From Hypomyces perniciosus (Eukaryota; Ascomycota; Sordariomycetes; Hypocreales; Hypocreaceae), in NCBI GenBank assembly GCA_008477525.1, contig SPDT01000005.1, positions 248,001 to 312,000 of the forward strand: 64,000 bases of DNA, in the 5' to 3' direction. A model generated the notes under the pieces. That model was given only the letters and a program-made list of their open reading frames with translations. It searched no databases and was not told the origin of the DNA. Position 1 is the stretch's first letter, and each line of letters starts with the position of its first letter. Shown in pieces: positions 33,451-45,151 of this stretch. A program made the translations under genes and the position numbers.

Positions 33451-34520
33451 ATGGCAGTACACGAAGGCCCTAATGACTCGTGGCACGGAGTCATCAAGTC
33501 TGGCAGCCAATTCCCACCCGAAGCTGGACGATACCACTTATACATCGGATTGTTCTGCCCATTTGCACATCGAGTATTCTTGGTGCGCTACCTTAAGGGC
33601 CTGGAGTCTCTAATCGATGTCTCAGTCGTGATGCCGTACCCGAAAGGCGATGAACACGGTTATCCTGGCTGGCGTTTCCCCAGTTCGGACAATGACTACT
33701 CCGGAGCAACGGTGGACAAATTGTTTGGGTCGAAGTTTCTACACGAAGTATACTTCAAGACCGACCCCGAATACAAGGGACGATACAGTGTTCCTTTGCT
33801 CTGGGACACTAAGCAAGGAACCATTGTGAACAACGAAAGTGCCGAGATACTGCGTTGGCTGCCGACAGCTTTCGACGATATTCTGTCCAAGGAACCCCCA
33901 GCGCCAATTGGACCTCTATCCAGAGCATCTTAGGACGCAGATCGATGAGATAAGCGTGTGGATGCAGCGGGATCTTAATTCGGGCGTCTACAAAGTTGGT
34001 TGGTCACAGACCCAAGAAGCGTATAACGAAACCGTGCCGACGGTATTTGCGGTTCTGAATCACCTTGAGAACCTTATTCATAAGAACGGCGGCCCGTATA
34101 TCCTGGGCAAGGACCTCACGGAGCTTGACATTAAGGCGTACCCGACCCTTATCAGATTTGACACCGTCTACGTGCAGCACTTCAAGTGTAATCTGGGAAC
34201 TATCCGAGGAAACTACCCTGTGATTCACGAGTGGTTGAAGAACCTCTACTGGAATGTGAAAGGCTTCCGGGAGACGACTGATTTTAAGCATATCAAGGAG
34301 AATGTGAGTTCTGGGACTGTGCATAGCCGCAAAGTGCTTTTTATCGCTAACAACGAGCCAGTACACCAAGAGTCACTACCAAATTAATCCATTTGGTATC
34401 ACCCCTCTGGGGCCATACCCGGATATTGTCGAAGAAGTCGATTTGGACTTTGGCAAGCTCAAGCCCGGCTCTATACAACATCCTGCTGTGCTTGAACGCC
34501 AGAAAGAATTGTATGCATAG
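33451..34520 (+). CDS. Glutathionyl-hydroquinone reductase-like GST, one frame break
   Basis: Exon 1 is 33451-34303 and exon 2 is 34362-34520 (GTGAGT..CAG). The protein shows the omega/xi-class GST plan: a thioredoxin-like N-domain with the active cysteine in GLFCPFAHR (Cys36), SVPLLWDTKQGTIVNNESAE for glutathione binding, and a helical C-domain with GPYILGKDLTELDIKAYPTL and IRFDTVYVQHFKCN. It ends NPFGITPLGPYPDIVEEVDL and so on. Xi-class enzymes reduce glutathionyl-hydroquinones; a cysteine rather than Ser/Tyr at the active site fits. Near 33896 the frame shifts by +1 at a CCCCC run: with four C the chain would read on from KEP into QRQLDLYPEHL. One extra C is the likely cause (base error or mutation). 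Confidence 0.82.
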
Positions 34521-35052
34521 CTTTGTATAATTCAGTCGAGGCTCTAATAAATAATGGGAATCTGTAAATGCCAAGAAGCTAATTGGAACAGTTTCATGTG
34601 ATTTCTGACCTTCTCTGTGGCGTACCCGAAGGAAGGCTGTTGAGTGGAAACTGTACCATGACCCTAGACTGTACACAGCGTTGTTTTTGTGGTAAGCCGA
34701 CCGCAATTCCTTGTTTCAAGAAAGCTATACTGTTTTGGTCATGTTACCGCTTCTTGCTAGGACTCGACAAACTACTTGTCATCCACCGGGTATCATGGAG
34801 GATGTTGAATGGAAGCAATGATGTCAGCCCTTGGAGTGACACTGATACACTACGGAGCTGAGCAAGGTGAAATCTGTCCAAGAGGTAACGTTTTAGACAC
34901 AGTAATTTTGGGATTGTCCACCTATGCTATCTGTGTGAAAAAATCCATACAGGCAACCCATGAAATGGCGATTGCGCCTATAGCTATCCCATCATCCCCA
35001 TAGTGGTTACCGATGAGTACTATAGGGGTAGGCGACAAGATCCAATCCAAGT
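34521..35052. other. Tail-to-tail spacer
   Basis: 532 bp between the stop of the GST and the stop of the carboxylesterase. Nothing beyond presumptive 3' UTRs is seen. Confidence 0.5.
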
Positions 35053-36909
35053 CTACAGCTCTCGGTCAGGAAGCCCTGAAGTCGTCTTCTCAGTAATCTT
35101 CTTCGCAAGGTTTGACCAAAACAGGCAGCCGCTCCTCGTATTTTGATCATCCGTGGCTGTGAAAAACGAGCTAATGGGCAAGACCTTATAAACCACTCGC
35201 AAGACTTTGGAGAGCTGATCCTTGCTTCCATCAGCAATTGGCCATTGCACAATGGGCCTAAGCTTATTAGGATCTTCCTCGACAGCAAACGAGGCAAAAT
35301 AATTCTGATAGTACGGCGTGACTACCAGTTGAAGGAAACCGGCATAAAGCTCAGCCAACTGCCTCGGGATGTTGAGAAGTTCTAGCAGAGACTGTGCTTC
35401 TTCTTTGCTGTTCGTATATAATGGAGCGAGATCCGATCCGTGAAGGGCTAGGGGTTCAAACGGGAATGCGTATTCCATCATGTGTGTCTTTTTCGGGTAT
35501 GCCTCGAACAAATCTCTGGTATTGCAAGTGAATGACGTATCGCGAATGGCAGTGTTAATGCACGCTTGGAAATTGCCAGCAAATTTCTTCGGGCAGTCGT
35601 ACTGCTTGTTGATATCATCCCTAGCGAACTTCAATTCGTCACCAGGAAGGAAGACCTCCAAAAATGCATCGAACTTCTCTTGGCTGTCGATGTCCTGAGG
35701 AGTAAAAAGCGTAGACTCATCTGCAACGTGAGTGACAATAGCCTTTCTGGCATTCTTCCAATATTTTCCTATTCATCATTGAGGTCAGATTGACAGATCA
35801 AAGAGAAGGTTCTCCAATGTCCAATCACAAAAGGGGCAATGGCCTTACCTTGCGACAAGGAGAGGGTGGGAAGTCTCTTAACCCAAGTCCCATCCACTGC
35901 TGGGCCAACGGGGAAAAGTCCCGTTTGTCTGACGGCGTTGAAGAGGTCCGTATTAGCCTTGGTCAGAGTCTCGATGGTGGCAGATCGCAGACAATCGATG
36001 TTGTACTCAAATTCGCAGCCCGAAAGTCGGGAGAAGTTCTTGTACATGGTGTCCAGTCTGCCATTCTCGTTGTTGTCCCAAGCCCACTCAAACGCTGGGC
36101 TAAGTGCTGCGTACGTGTGGAAAAGAGGGTCTTTGCCGCCATCCTCTCGAATGAGGTGATGGAGGATGGAACCTGCGCCGGCGGACTCGCCCCAAGCAGT
36201 CACTTTGTTCTTGTTCCCTCCCACTAGATGTGCGTAGTCCTGCACCCATTTGAACAGCAAAGCCTGGTCGTGCAAACCAGCATTGGGCAAACCGGCCCTT
36301 TCCATGTAGTGTCCTGCAAGAAATCCGAAGGCACCGGTGCGATAGTTACCCGAGATGTGGATGGCTTTGTAGTCGGTGGCTTTGATGATCGAGCGTCCTG
36401 TGTAAAAGGGATCACCCGGGTTCTTGTTGCCAAAAGCGTATGCTCCTCCAAAGATCCAAACAATGATTGGCAATGGCTTTGCACTAGAATGGAACGCGGC
36501 GACTGGGACGTGGATGTCGAGGAACAGACAATCTTCGGTCTCTTTCACGCCTTGGGGAGTCTTACTCTGACGGCGTCGACCACCTGGAGGGTGTTCTACC
36601 TTTCCCAGTTTGATTTGGATGCAGCTCACGTCTTCGGTTTGGGGCTGCACCTTGTCATCCTTCCAGTCAGGGAAGGCGGGAGCACCGAAGCGTTGAGGCT
36701 CCGCACCGAAGCGGACATTCTTAAAGCGATAAATCTAGAGTCTCGTTAATAGAGAGTTCACTGCGTTTGAAACGACAGTGTCACTTTACCTTCTCATCAC
36801 TGGGGTCGAGCTCTGCCTGATAAGTGCCCCATGGCAACTTCAGTTTTGGCGGTTCGACCGCAGCGACTTGAAGGGCCAATGAGCCCAACAACAAGAGTTT
36901 TGAGAGCAT
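35053..36909 (-). CDS. Secreted type-B carboxylesterase/lipase
   Basis: Exons 36909-36790, 36734-35849 and 35768-35053 give 573 aa. A signal peptide is visible (MLSKLLLLGSLALQVAAVEP). Family signatures follow: the type-B motif TEDCLFLDIHVP, the oxyanion-hole strand PIIVWIFGGAYAFG, the nucleophile elbow WGESAGAGS (Ser near residue 224), the acid in THVADESTLF, and the histidine in LHGSDLAPLY. Length is usual for fungal carboxylesterases and lipases. Substrates cannot be told from sequence. The start is the ATG opening the signal peptide. The upstream sequence carries a GCAATGCAATGCAATG repeat at the start codon (36910-36925 region). No frame break. Confidence 0.92.
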
Positions 36910-39900
36910 TGCAATGCAATGCAATGGAAAATCGATCGAGAGTGATGTTACTCCAATGCTGGTGCGTTGGGTGAAGTTGTGAGGAAGCAGAGAAGACTGC
37001 CTACCTATGTTGGCGAGCATTCCTTTTATCTTTCTTCCTCGGCCTGCATATTACTCATATGTACTTCGTACTTCGTACTTTGCAGTAATATTGAATTACA
37101 ACGTATCTGTTTTTCTTCAACTTCAAAGCTTCACCGGCTGCACGACGACATCTTGTGGATGGCTGAAAAGCAAGACCTGCAGGTGGAGATGCGTAGCAAT
37201 CAGGTTTTACACAGAAGCGAAGTACATGCATATGCCGAATCGAATGCTTTCTTTTTCTCTGCGCACATATGTATCTCTCCTGCAACGTTGTTTGGCTGTT
37301 TCTGATGTGACGACGTCTGCGGGGGTGGCTGAGGGAGCAGACAACAAGGGGGGACATTATCGGTTCTCATTCATAATTCGATTTGTGCGAATACATCGAG
37401 TAGCTTTGTCTTTTCTATACGAGTTAGTATTTACTTGCTCCTTTTCGATCTTACGAGTAGTATCTATGTGAAAGTTGTGAATCTCCCCATGATCCTTGTT
37501 CGCCAACTGGCGGGGTAATCGGGTAGATGGTACTAGTATGTGGATCACGGCAGCTCCCTATATGCAGCTCGAGTCTCATCAGGTATCCAGCTCGCCACAG
37601 TTTCAGCTATTCTATGCAGGTCTGTTTTGAGCTTTCTAACTGGCTCTACCCCGCTAAGCCAAGAGCTTGCGGGCTAACTTGTGTTCTCCAGAGTCTTTAG
37701 GCATGAACCTATAATGATCAATGGCCTTATCACATTGCTGATCTGGCCTATCATGATACTTGGGCAGGTTTATGTACGAATTACGAAGTATATGCGAGCT
37801 CTTACGTGGCCTCACTTACCTGGACTCGATGTAAATCGTGTGAGTAACATTTACGAGTGTTTCTTGGCAGTCCACTCTGATGCATGAGGACCGCATTGCA
37901 GGCCTTGTGGAGGCGTAAACTTGAAGAGATCGATCATTGCTCGGCCTAGTCAACACGCCGAGCACCCTGACTTGGCAGAGTTGCACATGCTTGCACAATA
38001 CGTACATGTATAGATGGAGTAGGAGAAAAGAGAAAAGAGGATAAACTCGGAAAATGAACAGGTAGGCTTCAATGGTAGTTCGGGTAGCCATCACATGCAG
38101 GACGGCTCATAGACTGCCTTTTTGCGAATATCTCCATAGCCACTGCAAATATTTACCCCGATTGGTTCTTTCATCTAGCTAGAGATTTCTACACAACCTT
38201 GGCATACGTGCAACAGTTATGTACTCATGCAAGAGATCTCGGACTGCCCCTCCTGCGGCACTTGTGAATTACCAATTGGTGTGGAGCTTCGGTGTCTTAA
38301 ATAAGACTTCGTCGTTAATAAAAAACGAAATTGAGGCACCGAAGGTCCACACCAATGGGCACACTTCACAAAGCCCCTTTCCCTTCAAGTCTTTGAGGAT
38401 GTCTCCAAAGAAATCATCTGGGCTACCAAGGACATATCCACCTTGGGCTGAGAAAGGTGCTTCTGGAGATGCATGCGGCCAATAATTGCTTGCCACATCG
38501 ATGTATGTATTTGCATTCATATATGGTGGCAGACCAATAAATGGATTCTCGGGCTCATATTCCTCCAGAGTTACAATCACTACTTCGTGCTATGTACTTT
38601 AAATTCGGGGTTGCCTACCAATTTCAATGCAAGCCAAGAATGAAGGCCATGCATAGCCAACAACTCATGCATGTCGGGCAATCACTGCCTAGCCGATGAT
38701 CACGACATCCCCGCACGGCTGGATGACCCTGTCCAAGGCATCTATGTACTCCGTATGTTGAAGCTGTATTTCGTACTCCGGTTGAACTGGGTGGCAAACG
38801 TTACAGCCGACCCATATACCAAGGAGCGAATAGTTTGCTTAGTGCTATAGTTTGAAGCTTACCCTGCCAATGTTCACCAAACGTGAAGGCGTATTTACAT
38901 GCCAAGGCACTTCGTACCGAGGGCATGAAAATGCATGAGGAGATCCAAGTCTTCTCTCCCCAGCGGAGTCTGGTCAAGACCACTCTGCAACCCCTCTCTG
39001 AACGGTTGGATAGCGGCTTTCAGGTGTAAAAGAAAACTCATTCTATATCATTGCCAATTGGCCATCGAAATCTTGAGTTATGCTTGTGACTTTCATTGAC
39101 TGGTTTAGTACATTAGGGTGACTATGAAGTACATGCCAGTTTGATAGACATGGATACACGGGATCGGGAAATTGAAACAACGCCCAAGGAGGTGCTGGGA
39201 ACTCCCTTCATGACTAGGAGCTCAAGACCCGTAGATTCTAACCTATTGGAATGACTAGAATTACTCGAGTAGCTCTCCCTAGGTGTTGGTATCACGTGGA
39301 GAGTCAGGTAATATTGACTTTACAGTCGATGACAGTAACTTGAGATGTGGCATAAAACCCGACTGGCTTCAATAGTCCGCTGAGAGGCCTCTGTGTTGTA
39401 AGATGGACCCATATGCAATGTTAAAAGCTGTTGGTTCTTGTTGGCTTTCAGTACTTTCAACCTTGATATCCATCGCTCATGGTCACGGGTTCGGTCAAGG
39501 GGGTGGCCTATTTGACAAAACAGAGTGGATAAACGCTCACTGACAACGTTGCGATGAAAAGGCCTTCGTATCAAAATTCGAAAAAAGTGCTTCCAATCTC
39601 TCGATTACGGAGAAGCAACATGCTCAGTGCATCAATCAGCTTCTGCTTGGCGATATAATCACGTGACTGAAAACACCCCCGATCACGTGTGTTGGAATCT
39701 CCAGCCTGACTGAAGCAATCTCAGGACTCTAAAGAAAGCAGATGGGGTGCCTTGCGAAAACCAGGTGCGATTTGGTTACGATGTTGTTTCTTTTTGTTTT
39801 CATCTACTATTCAACCTAGGGGGAAATGACCCAAAGCCTGTCTTCAATATCCAAGCCATGACACAGCAGCTTGGTCCCGATTTCACCCGGGAGAATGATG

Positions 39901-40065
39901 CCTCACCACAAGGGGCGCATTATGTCGCCTCTCATTAAAACAGCATCCCTGGTAAGTCTCGTGATTCATCAAAACGTATCCATAGTAGCTTAGCTGAGTC
40001 CGAAGCTGCAGAGTCTGTTGCGTCAAAACATACGCCCCGAGATATCATGGCGACGGTCATTGTCG
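36910..40065. other. 3.2-kb gene-poor region
   Basis: I find no convincing gene. Features are tandem TACTTCGTAC (37060-37078), TACTCCGTA (38747-38755) and an imperfect hairpin (38273-38358). A 103-codon minus-strand frame (38269-38580) runs through the hairpin and could be a gene relic. The right end is the promoter of the Pif1-like helicase. Confidence 0.5.
38273..38358. repeat. Imperfect 26-bp inverted repeat (hairpin)
   Basis: The left arm (38273-38298, core TTGGTGTGGAGCTTCGGTG) and right arm (38333-38358, core CACCGAAGGTCCACACCAA) pair with about four mismatches around a 34-nt AT-rich loop. It could be a small RNA hairpin, a MITE fragment or a terminator-like structure; nothing decides among these. 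Confidence 0.7.
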
Positions 40066-42105
40066 ATGGTGAGGCGGCGAGAGCACCCTCACCTAAGAGC
40101 ACATGGTACAGGAGAAATCGCGTGCAATTATGGCGCGTTTGCGGTTCGCGCTCTTCACTCAACTGCTTGCTATCGCCATGATCGGCCTCTTGATCACATG
40201 TCCGTTCCACTCTCGGACGAGGCAATTGAGATGGCTCGGAAATACTGGGCACACCAAAAGGTGTACGACCTCTGGGACCCTGAGTCAACAGATCCCCACC
40301 ACACCCAAAAGGCAAATGATGCGCTTCAGAGCATGGCTCGTTATCGACGAGCCTACACCAAACTAGTGTTGGAGAGGGATACGTTACCTCCAGGCACCCG
40401 AACCTATGAACCCCCAGATATCACACAACTCAACTACTCAGAGGAAGAGGAAGATGAGACAACATCAATTTATGGGCGTCCTCATTCCAGAAGCGACAGT
40501 GAACCGATCCTTTCACCTGAGCAAGAGCGTGTAGTTGAGCTTGCTGTGGCAGGTCATAACATTTTTTACACCGGGTCCGCAGGCTGTGGCAAGTCTACCG
40601 TGTTGGGCGCTATCCGGAACCGTTTATTACAGATGAACAAAACCGTCCATGTAATGGCACCAACGGGTAGGGTAGCAATATCCAATGCCGGTACAACGAC
40701 TTGGAGCTTTGCAGGGTGGACACCGAACTCCCACAAGAAATCTCAAGCGAAGCTGAGAAAATTAGACAAAGAAATACGGCAGAAGTTTATGGGCACCCAT
40801 ACCATTATCATCGATGAAATAAGCATGGTCGACAATCTGCATTTTCAGCGCTTGAGTGAGGTCATGAAAGCAGTGCGTCCGCGCAACAGTCCTTTGGCGC
40901 AGCTCCCTTTCGGTGGAGTCCAGGTCATTGTAACGGGCGATTTCTGTCAGCTGCCTCCCGTCAAACCTTTCCGTCATTGCATCCGCTGCGGTAGCGATCT
41001 CATACCGGATGCGCTCCGGAGGACCTACCTTTGTCCTAAGAAGACTTGTCGTAGGGTCTACCAAGATGATGATAAGTGGGCCTTTCGTAGTCAAGCGTGG
41101 ACGGACTGCAACTTTCAGTACGTCCACCTAGAGACAATCCATAGGCAAAGCGACACAAGGTTCATTAATTTGCTGGAGAAGTGTCGGTTTGGTGAGCCAT
41201 TGGACAGTTCTGACATACGCCTCTTGACGAACCATGATTCGCCAAATGTGAACAACGCTGTGAAACTTTACTGTACACGAGAGGAAGTGCGCAAAACGAA
41301 TGAGAGGGAGTTCCAGCGCCTTCAAACTTTACCACAGAAATACCAATGTGTCGACCTGTTCTCTTGGAACGACAAACTTCACCCTTCTCTGCAACCCTAT
41401 CACCAGAAGAACGTAGATGGGTCTCTTCGGGCGCTCAATGACCACAGCTTTGAGTGTGAGCTCCAGCTCAAGAAGGGAATGTTGGTAGTGCTGTTGACTA
41501 ACATCGATTTGGCAAGAGGTCTATGCAATGGCGCTCAAGGAATCATAACTGGTTTCGAACCTTATGGTTCTCGACAGCTCCCCGGTGATAGAGCCATGAA
41601 GGATGATCGAGATCTTCCTTTTTACTGGCCAGACCCGACTATGTCACTGTGGCAATCACAAATGAGGAAATACTCGGAGAAGAACCACACATGTGGTGGT
41701 GGATGGCCCATTGTGAAGTTCCACAACGGCATCAAGTGTACTGTTTACCCAAGTTGCCAGACAGTCTTGCTGGGAAATCACAAGCCCTATTCGGTATTAG
41801 CACGAACGCAAATCCCACTGGCGGCGGCTTGGGCAATTAGTGTCCATAAATCCCAGGGAATGACACTGGAGAGGGCGATTGTAAATCTGACGCGGGCGTT
41901 TGAAGAAGGTCAGGTCTACGTCGCTCTGTCACGAGCGAAATCGCTTGAAGGCTTGAAAATAGAGGGTGACGCGACAAAGCTGGGTCAATTTCGGGGTAAC
42001 GAGCAAGTAATAGCTTTTCTAAAGGAAAAGTTTGGCGAGAGAATATCGGCTGGGGCTCAACGGGGGTTAACTGAGTCAGTGGCTGTGGGAAACACAGCAT
42101 CGTAG
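40066..42105 (+). CDS. Pif1-like DNA helicase with cysteine-rich insertion
   Basis: An uninterrupted frame; from ATG 40066 it gives 679 aa. Helicase motifs are complete: Walker A FYTGSAGCGKST (about residue 170), PTGRVAISNAGTTTWSFAGW, Walker B IIIDEISMVD (about 250), VTGDFCQLPPV, and the late motifs SVHKSQGMTLERAIVNL and QVYVALSRAKS. These place it in the Pif1/RecD2-like superfamily 1B 5'-3' helicases. An insertion after QLPPV (about 305-333) has CIRCG and a CPKKTC pair, resembling a zinc ribbon. The N-terminal stretch (VRRREHPHLRAHGTGEIAC) is basic and might be a mitochondrial leader if 40066 is the start; the ATG at 40201 (MSVPLSDEAIEMARKYW) is an alternative. Fungal genomes carry several such genes; orthology to yeast Pif1 is not claimed. 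Confidence 0.88.
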   Translation: MVRRREHPHLRAHGTGEIACNYGAFAVRALHSTACYRHDRPLDHMSVPLSDEAIEMARKYWAHQKVYDLWDPESTDPHHTQKANDALQSMARYRRAYTKLVLERDTLPPGTRTYEPPDITQLNYSEEEEDETTSIYGRPHSRSDSEPILSPEQERVVELAVAGHNIFYTGSAGCGKSTVLGAIRNRLLQMNKTVHVMAPTGRVAISNAGTTTWSFAGWTPNSHKKSQAKLRKLDKEIRQKFMGTHTIIIDEISMVDNLHFQRLSEVMKAVRPRNSPLAQLPFGGVQVIVTGDFCQLPPVKPFRHCIRCGSDLIPDALRRTYLCPKKTCRRVYQDDDKWAFRSQAWTDCNFQYVHLETIHRQSDTRFINLLEKCRFGEPLDSSDIRLLTNHDSPNVNNAVKLYCTREEVRKTNEREFQRLQTLPQKYQCVDLFSWNDKLHPSLQPYHQKNVDGSLRALNDHSFECELQLKKGMLVVLLTNIDLARGLCNGAQGIITGFEPYGSRQLPGDRAMKDDRDLPFYWPDPTMSLWQSQMRKYSEKNHTCGGGWPIVKFHNGIKCTVYPSCQTVLLGNHKPYSVLARTQIPLAAAWAISVHKSQGMTLERAIVNLTRAFEEGQVYVALSRAKSLEGLKIEGDATKLGQFRGNEQVIAFLKEKFGERISAGAQRGLTESVAVGNTAS

Positions 42106-44751
42106 TTGCACTGGTTACCTGATGTTCTGCCAACCCAAGGCGTGATTCTCTTCAATTTCAAGCCCATGTTGCTGCTATTAGTAATTCATTCACCAAATGG
42201 GCTTGTATAGTTCACCCGTGTCTGGACTGATCAAGAAATGGCAGGGTTACTCCGTATACCACCCATACAGCCCAGACGGCGTTTCCTCTGCGGAGATGGT
42301 TCAAAAGGTAAGGAAATGATAATGAGGAGGGATTACTATGCATAGGAAGAAGCAAAGGAAAATACGTGATTGGAATGAGCTCAATCCGGGCGAGCTAACG
42401 ACAGAGAAGGGATGAGTGGATCACTCGACTTCATGTTGAAGGTGAACCACTCGAAACCATCGACTGAGATCATCTAGGTGTGGAAAGGTGTGTCGGATCT
42501 ACCTAACATCTGTGAGTTAAAACCGCCTACTCCGTGGACACAATACTGTTTCTATTACCACGGTATTATGTCGCGTTACGTAGAAATGTCGCAGCTTTTC
42601 CTTTGTGGCATAATGTCTCACACGAGCTATCGTACCTATCCGCATTGATATTGTACAGAAGGGTGTCTCCTAGTCTTTTCTTCTTAGTTTCTACGTTGCT
42701 TTGATCAGCGTGTGCCATCAAGCAAACCGACCTCCCCATTGTCTGGTGCTGACTTGAACTGCTTTCTGGGTACTCCGTGCTGAGCATTTTAAAACTGGTC
42801 ATACTACTTCGTACTATCTACGGAATTGCTGGTTATAGCCGTGTTTACGACTAGTACTATACGCAATTTCCGAGGGCACTTGAATTAGTGCTTACTTTAG
42901 TTAGCTTTCCAAGTACGGAGTAGTGACACCGCACTCGTATTAGATTTGATGGGTAGAATTTGCATACAACGTTTCATACCTTTTATACCAACAGTACGGA
43001 GTACTCCATAAAGTAATCAACATTCCCATGTTCAAAGTAATGCTCACAGTCTACAGTCTCCACCTTGTCAACAGACTGGTTACCAGAAACCAGGGCTTCG
43101 GAGCGAGGCCGTCCCTAGTTCTCCACTACACCTTTCCGCCACATGGCAACAAACCAGGGGTCAAATCCTACGTACTATCCTTGCAAAGAAGTAAAGATTT
43201 GAACCTATTCGGATGCCTGGTGAAAAGATACTAGTACTAGTAGTAGCATAGTTTTAGGAAGAAAGGTAAGCTTATTCTGTTCTGAAAGCTAGTAGTACTA
43301 ATACTGCTACTACGCGTGATAAGAAAGTTGCGGCGACGGGTCAAACGATCCGCCCGATTCTCCGATCCGGGAGCCGGCGTGTTGAAGCTAGAAAGTTCCC
43401 ATTCCCTAGATAAGTACTCCGTACTCCGTAGGCAGAAGCGCAGAGTCAATGCTGATGCATATCCACAGCATATAGGGCTTTTTCTCCCAGTGAACCAGTG
43501 TTCCCTCTATAGTGCACCTTTTGCAGAGGGTCCAGAACTGCAACCGAGGCACGGTAGTTAGGTTAGTATTAACTAAAGTAGTAATGTCATTTCGTTTTCT
43601 TATTCTTCATTGTCGGATTTCAGCCGAAGCATTTGACGCAGTCTTACCAATTCTCCGTGAGGCCGCTAAATTCTTACAATATTCTCAAGTCAATATTCCA
43701 CGATTGGATGAAAAACATTCACGTATTACTCCGTATCGACAACTCCGTAAGGACTCGCTTAAGCTTGCTGGAAAGCGGGTATTTTTCAAATCTCCGCCTG
43801 TTTGTGGGGTAAAAGAGGGTGAGATGCGGCACAATATGGGTCGCTACTTGTCCAAAGTCAAGAGATACCGCTGAAGAGGAATGTCAGCTTACTCTTTACA
43901 AAGTCAGAAATTCGCATGGTTTTTATGTGTTACCTGTCAGCAAATTACAGCATTACACAAACCTCTGAGACATGGAAACTGATACCAACATAATTTGGAA
44001 TTTCTTTATTTTTCTTTTGTACGGAGAAAATGGATCAATTGATTGGCTGATTCATTATAGAGGGCAAGGGGGTTGTGGCAAAAAAGGCAACGGATGCCAG
44101 ATAGTACGTAGATGACCAGCACAAAATACTGAACAGAAAAGTTCCCAATTAGCCTGACAATTTACACTGGAATGCGGTTCCTGCATATTGTTGCTTGCCG
44201 AAACTTGGTACTACAGGCCTTCAATATCTCAAGGATCACCACTGCCCACCAGGGCTGTAGCCTATCAGCCTGGTGACTAGCCATATCCATACTTGCTCCT
44301 CACCAATGTCTTAGGCATTTGGCACGCTCCGAAATGCTACTAGTATTTGGTGTCGTATACCCTATACCCCTGCTCAAGAAAAAGCGGAGGATCTCTGCAA
44401 TTTACATGTGCCGGTTTCGTGGATCTGAGTGGCACCTCGAAGGCTGGGAAGATCCCCACGAGGAGTGTTAGCCGTGGCTGATATGGGTCGCGTACTATCC
44501 CATAGACCGATGAGTGTCTAGTGAATACGAAGTGATTTTTCGAAATCCAGTGAAGGATGGAGATACTCGGTACTGAGAGAGAATTTTGCTGCCTATTGTG
44601 ATTCACCATCAGTATATAAGGCATACGCAGCCACCTCTTCTATAACCATCACTCCAGCATTACAGTTCTCGAACAATCAAATTATTCATTCTACCTTTCC
44701 CCACCGACCAACCATTATTCTCAAGACCTCTATAAGAAAGAAGAAGCAGCC
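42106..44751. other. 2.6-kb AT-rich gene-poor region rich in TACTCCGTA
   Basis: Six copies of TACTCCGTA or its complement lie here (42248, 42914, 42995, 43425, 43432, 43727). Short open frames lack any family feature. A TATATAAGG-like box near 44613 lies about 140 bp before the secreted-protein start. Confidence 0.5.
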
Positions 44752-45151
44752 ATGCGTTTCACAGGTAAGATATCGACACCCTTTTAACACTATACATCGC
44801 CTAGAGTCTTATCATTTTTTTTACTTCATCGATCCATTTTCATTCTATCATGGACTGACATTCGTAGCAATTCTCCTCGCCCTCTCTACCGGTGCCTTGG
44901 CGGCAACCATTCCTCAGGCTGAGGCTAATTCGAAGGACGTCAAGCCGGCTGAGGCTGGCGAGGCCAAGGCCCAGGGCCAATACTACGAAATTCATTGCGA
45001 TCACGGCGCAGATGCATACTGCCTATACAGACCTTACAACTACCACTGCCCGGCATGGAAAAATGAGGTTCAATATGACCAGTATATGTACCAGTGCAGC
45101 CAATACTGCCACTGTGTCCCTGCCTTTGTTACTTGCCCTCACTGCATCTAA
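44752..45151 (+). CDS. Small secreted eight-cysteine protein (effector candidate)
   Basis: Exon 1 (44752-44764, 13 nt) joins exon 2 (44868-45151) across a 103-nt GTAAGA..TAG intron, giving 98 aa. Signal peptide: MRFTAILLALSTGALAA. An Ala/Glu/Lys-rich propeptide-like stretch (about 18-41) precedes a Tyr-rich core with eight cysteines at residues 48, 56, 65, 81, 85, 87, 94 and 97. A tiny first exon encoding the start of the signal peptide is common in fungal secreted proteins. Small size, even cysteine number and isolation in a gene-poor stretch fit an effector-like or antimicrobial protein; no family is recognised and function is unknown. Confidence 0.82.

Noticed and set aside
33451..36909. 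Secondary-metabolite or detoxification cluster of GST and carboxylesterase.
   Set aside because: Only two enzyme genes lie tail-to-tail, and no backbone synthase, P450, transporter or regulator is next to them.
38269..38580. 103-codon minus-strand frame that at first looked like a protein fragment.
   Set aside because: Part of it runs through the inverted repeat, and I recognise no family; kept only as a possible relic.
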